Source: Candidatus Rifleibacteriota bacterium
GTDB taxonomy: Bacteria > Muiribacteriota > Ozemobacteria > Ozemobacterales > Ozemobacteraceae
Length of the DNA: 64,000 nucleotides
Assembly: GCA_015233565.1 (NCBI GenBank)
Contig: JADFXM010000017.1
Coordinates: 1 to 64,000 of the forward strand
Reading direction: 5' to 3'
A program made the translations under genes and the position numbers. A model generated the notes under the pieces. The model was not told the DNA's origin and ran no database searches. It saw nothing but the letters and a program-made list of their open reading frames with translations. Shown here piece after piece: positions 61,883-64,000 of the stretch (position 1 is its first letter; the number at the start of each line of letters is the position of its first letter).

Positions 61883-62950
61883 TTAAGAAGCCAATTCTTT
61901 TTTGACGGTCTTATTGAAACTTTCTATAAGTGGGCGAGCTTGGTCAGGATTGACCATTTTAAAAAAAGATAGTTTTCCACGAAGATGTTCCTTAAAATTA
62001 GGATGCTGGATCAGGTTTTGCTTTTCTAAGCCTGTTTTCAGGGAGTTATGGAGGATGGCTCGCATTTTTTTTCGTTCATTGCGGGGAATAGAAAGCTTTT
62101 GATTTACGGTGATTCCAGTCACTTTTTGACGTCTTTCCGCTCGTGCAATTAACAGTTTTTCCTTGTTCAAAATGAATCTTTCGGAGCTTACGATCTTTTT
62201 TAAATTTTTCAACAGAGCTTTAACAATTTTTCTGTTTCCGCTAAAAATCAGGTCATCTGCGTAACGTGTGTAGGTGAAACCCAGTTTTAGGGCTAAACCG
62301 GTCAAACGTCTATCAAGTGAAAAAGCTATTAGGTTGGAAATAGCGGGGCTTGTAGGCGCTCCTTGAGGGAGAGCACGTTTTTGGGAATTGGGCAATCGGC
62401 TTGTGCATAGTAGTGCAAGGGAATAAGCCACTTTATAACTATAACCAAGTCTTCGGAAAATTGCTCTTACTCGATGGGTTCGAATTGTGTGGAAAAAGTC
62501 TTTCAAGTCAGCTCGAATAACGATTGCCTTTCCAAGATGGTTTTCAGCGTTTGTAACGATTGATTTGCGGAAACAAAAAGCGTGTGCAGCCGGATGGTAG
62601 CTCAAAAGGTTCAAAATTTTGTCTAAAATAATCCACTGCACTTCTTTGAGTTTGGCTTTTGGAATGTGAAGCAATCGTTTTTTTCCATTTTTTTTGGAAA
62701 TTTCTTTCAGGACATAATGCCGGGAAATTCCGGTTTGTGGATTGGCAGAAGATTTATCAATAAGCCAGTTCAATTCTGTTTCAGAAATTTTAAGGAAGTT
62801 TGCTAATTGGGAAAAATCCTCAATTTGAGGCAAGCCCAATTTATGAAGCCTGTTAAAATCACCATTAAGAAAAATTCTTATTCGTTGCTTGATGTTGGAA
62901 ACAACTTTTAGAAAGGCCAACAAGATAAGTAACCAGAGTATGGTTTGCAT
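61883..62950 (-). CDS. Retron-type reverse transcriptase with N-terminal membrane segment
   Basis: This 355-residue protein has all core RT motifs: Arg-Ala-Asp-Leu-Lys-Asp-Phe-Phe (147-154), Leu-Pro-Gln-Gly-Ala-Pro-Thr-Ser-Pro (194-202) and Tyr-Ala-Asp-Asp (230-233). It also has the two retron signatures, NAxxH as Asn-Ala-Glu-Asn-His (134-138) and Val-Thr-Gly (277-279). The pre-RT region (Leu-Pro-Gln-Ile-Glu-Asp-Phe-Ser-Gln-Leu-Ala-Asn-Phe-Leu) is also retron-like. Retron RTs make branched RNA-DNA (msDNA) from an upstream RNA and act in phage defence. The first ~20 residues form a hydrophobic helix (LWLLILLAFL) followed by basic residues, which is unusual. I use the ATG at 62950; a TTG sits directly upstream. 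A 145-nt ncRNA candidate lies 26 nt before it. No separate effector gene is evident. Confidence 0.92.
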   Translation of the reverse strand: MQTILWLLILLAFLKVVSNIKQRIRIFLNGDFNRLHKLGLPQIEDFSQLANFLKISETELNWLIDKSSANPQTGISRHYVLKEISKKNGKKRLLHIPKAKLKEVQWIILDKILNLLSYHPAAHAFCFRKSIVTNAENHLGKAIVIRADLKDFFHTIRTHRVRAIFRRLGYSYKVAYSLALLCTSRLPNSQKRALPQGAPTSPAISNLIAFSLDRRLTGLALKLGFTYTRYADDLIFSGNRKIVKALLKNLKKIVSSERFILNKEKLLIARAERRQKVTGITVNQKLSIPRNERKKMRAILHNSLKTGLEKQNLIQHPNFKEHLRGKLSFFKMVNPDQARPLIESFNKTVKKELAS

Positions 62951-62976
62951 CAAAAGACTCTCAGCATGGTATTAAG

Positions 62977-63121
62977 AAGCGAAAGGGGATTGCAACACCC
63001 GCTCTTCGCGAGCACAGCGAGAAAACTAGTTTTCTTGCTGTGCTCAACAGCTTAAACTTGCCAACTGCTCTGTGCGGCGTAACACCGCATCGGCTTTGCA
63101 GCCCCCAACACCCAATCGCTT
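62977..63121 (-). ncRNA. Retron msr-msd non-coding RNA (candidate)
   Basis: Read on the minus strand, the RNA starts with a1 (63121-63106), AAGCGATTGGGTGTTG, and ends with a2 (62992-62977), CAATCCCCTTTCGCTT. The two pair at 13 of 16 positions, including one G-U. Next come a short hairpin (63103-63092) and a 7-bp hairpin with 3-nt loop (63089-63073), fitting msr. A nearly perfect 36-nt palindromic hairpin (63045-63010, one G-U) fits the msd stem. The order a1, small hairpins, long hairpin, a2, RT gene is that of known retrons. The branching G and the msd start cannot be fixed by eye. Confidence 0.8.
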
Positions 63122-63125
63122 GGTG

Positions 63126-63131
63126 ATTATA
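63126..63131 (-). promoter_or_regulatory. Perfect -10 box TATAAT of the retron RNA
   Basis: On the minus strand TATAAT is followed at the usual distance by the first base of a1 (63121-63119), so transcription would start at the a1 end of the ncRNA. The -35 is weaker (TTGAAA at 63157-63152 gives a 20-nt spacer). Confidence 0.65.
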
Positions 63132-63421
63132 AAACCATGAAAACTCTAATATTTCAAGCTAAATAATGCTGCCTTCATCAAAAACAAGACAAACGCGCAT
63201 TTTTGTAAAAATTCAAATAAATTGAGCTTTTCCCAAACGAAGCCTATTGCTTTTTTCCATCGCCAAATCAAGGCAATGGGCTAAGCCGAAGGCACTATGA
63301 AATAAAGTTTGCATTTACCCGCTGTCAAAAAAATTGTAATTAAAAGTGCGAAAGTTGACTTTATGATAAAATATGTTTTTCTCAAAACTTATGGTTCTAT
63401 CTTTTTGTCAGGAGAAGCCCC
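63132..63421. other. Divergent intergenic region between retron and propeller gene
   Basis: No gene is visible. This DNA must hold the rest of the retron promoter and, on the plus strand, the promoter and AGGAG site of the propeller gene. Confidence 0.4.
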
Positions 63422-64000
63422 ATGAAAAGAAATTTAATTCTACTTTTTACATTATTGTTAATTGTTTCACCAGCTTTTTCTCAGAAAAAGGCGATTTTTA
63501 CCGGTGAAAAGGGCGGAAAATCCGACATAATGATTCTTGATCTGGAAAGTATGAAGGTCGCACCGCTGATTGAAACCGAATATAGCGAAAAACAGCCATC
63601 AGTATCTCCAGATGGCGAAAAATTGCTCTTTGTGGCTAATAAAGTCGGGATATTCACCGTTTATCAAGTTCCTCTCAAGAACTCCAATGCTTCATGGACG
63701 GAAGTAGGTGCCGGAGCAGGTGAATATTCATGGCCTTCCTATTCTCCAGACGGAAAATCTATCGCAGCAGTGTATTCCCCTGACTTGGATAAAGGTATTT
63801 CTTCGATGAGCCTAGTTATTCTTGACCCGGTTGCGAGAAGACAGGAAGTTATTTTTGTCCCTCCATTTTCTGACAATTTAACAACAATAATATCCCGACC
63901 TCTTTGGGTTGATAACAGGACCTTAGCATTTTGCCTGGTGGAGTATTCAGATTATGATATTGCTCCAAGGATCCAATCTGGTTCTTTGTATGCAATCCAT
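63422..64000 (+). CDS. Exported TolB/WD40-like beta-propeller protein (incomplete)
   Basis: The gene starts with ATG at 63422, after AGGAG, and runs off the right edge of the window after 193 codons. A signal peptide ends near Ala-Phe-Ser-Gln. The mature part has TolB-type propeller repeats with the pattern Pro-Ser-Val-Ser-Pro-Asp-Gly-Glu-Lys-Leu-Leu-Phe-Val and Pro-Ser-Tyr-Ser-Pro-Asp-Gly-Lys-Ser-Ile-Ala (PD40 repeats). It could be a TolB-like periplasmic protein or a peptidase-linked propeller; the rest is not in the window. Confidence 0.8.
   Translation, partial: MKRNLILLFTLLLIVSPAFSQKKAIFTGEKGGKSDIMILDLESMKVAPLIETEYSEKQPSVSPDGEKLLFVANKVGIFTVYQVPLKNSNASWTEVGAGAGEYSWPSYSPDGKSIAAVYSPDLDKGISSMSLVILDPVARRQEVIFVPPFSDNLTTIISRPLWVDNRTLAFCLVEYSDYDIAPRIQSGSLYAIH

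Noticed and set aside
1..64000. CRISPR array
   Set aside because: No regularly spaced short direct repeats were seen; the tandem R2 pair is too long and has only two units.

Overview
The window looks like chromosomal DNA from a low-GC, Gram-negative (diderm) bacterium. Evidence for an outer membrane is a nearly complete Kdo/heptose/LPS-transport cluster, an LpxL-type acyltransferase, signal peptides and beta-barrel-like proteins. Two clostripain-type peptidases, prepilin-like genes, dockerin repeats and very long disordered tails on Lpt proteins would suit a deeply branching lineage such as Candidatus Riflebacteria or a deltaproteobacterial relative, but I cannot fix the taxon from sequence alone.

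Layout. 1-5 kb: a DUF2877-like protein, a Maf/DUF115 (MptE-like) surface glycosylation protein, an Hpt protein and a 70-residue protein. 5-17.8 kb (all minus strand): the LPS inner-core block in transcription order, a deoxyhypusine-synthase-like gene, hldA, a gmhA-hldE2 fusion, kdsB, pyrG, kdsA, kdsD, kdsC, lpxL, lptC, lptA, lptB. 18-20 kb: a propeller lipoprotein and a FUN14-family membrane protein. 20-29.6 kb (minus): an ECF sigma factor with a zinc-finger/FecR anti-sigma protein and a Ser/Thr-rich exported protein, a dockerin-repeat exported protein, a three-gene prepilin-like operon with a 926-residue member, and a small zinc-ribbon protein. 30.7-33.9 kb: two secreted C11 (clostripain) peptidase paralogues, the second behind a promoter containing a perfect palindrome. 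34-36.5 kb: STAS protein, radical SAM protein, exported and membrane-anchored unknowns.

37-45 kb is the translation block: cysS, mini-RNase III, rlmB, tRNA-Thr, tRNA-Tyr, tRNA-Thr, tuf, rpmG, tRNA-Trp, secE, nusG, rplK, rplA, an L10-type leader with an attenuator, rplJ, rplL and a strong terminator (rpoB does not follow). 46-53 kb holds exported unknowns and a 963-residue HEAT/TPR protein. 53-56 kb is a Cpx-like envelope stress module (Spy/CpxP-like protein divergent from a response regulator and histidine kinase). 56.7-61.6 kb has a GAF-GAF-HD-GYP phosphodiesterase, a YmdB-like protein that seems to have lost its metal ligands, and an outer-membrane barrel.

The standout is 61.9-63.13 kb: a reverse transcriptase with the retron hallmarks (NAxxH, YADD, VTG), preceded by a 145-nt non-coding segment bounded by 16-nt inverted repeats, containing a nearly perfect 36-nt hairpin, and starting directly after a perfect TATAAT. 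I read this as a complete retron whose RT has an N-terminal membrane segment and no obvious separate effector gene. A beta-propeller protein runs off the right edge. The intergenic DNA also carries at least four kinds of small dispersed or terminally repeated elements, including a four-copy ~140-bp family.
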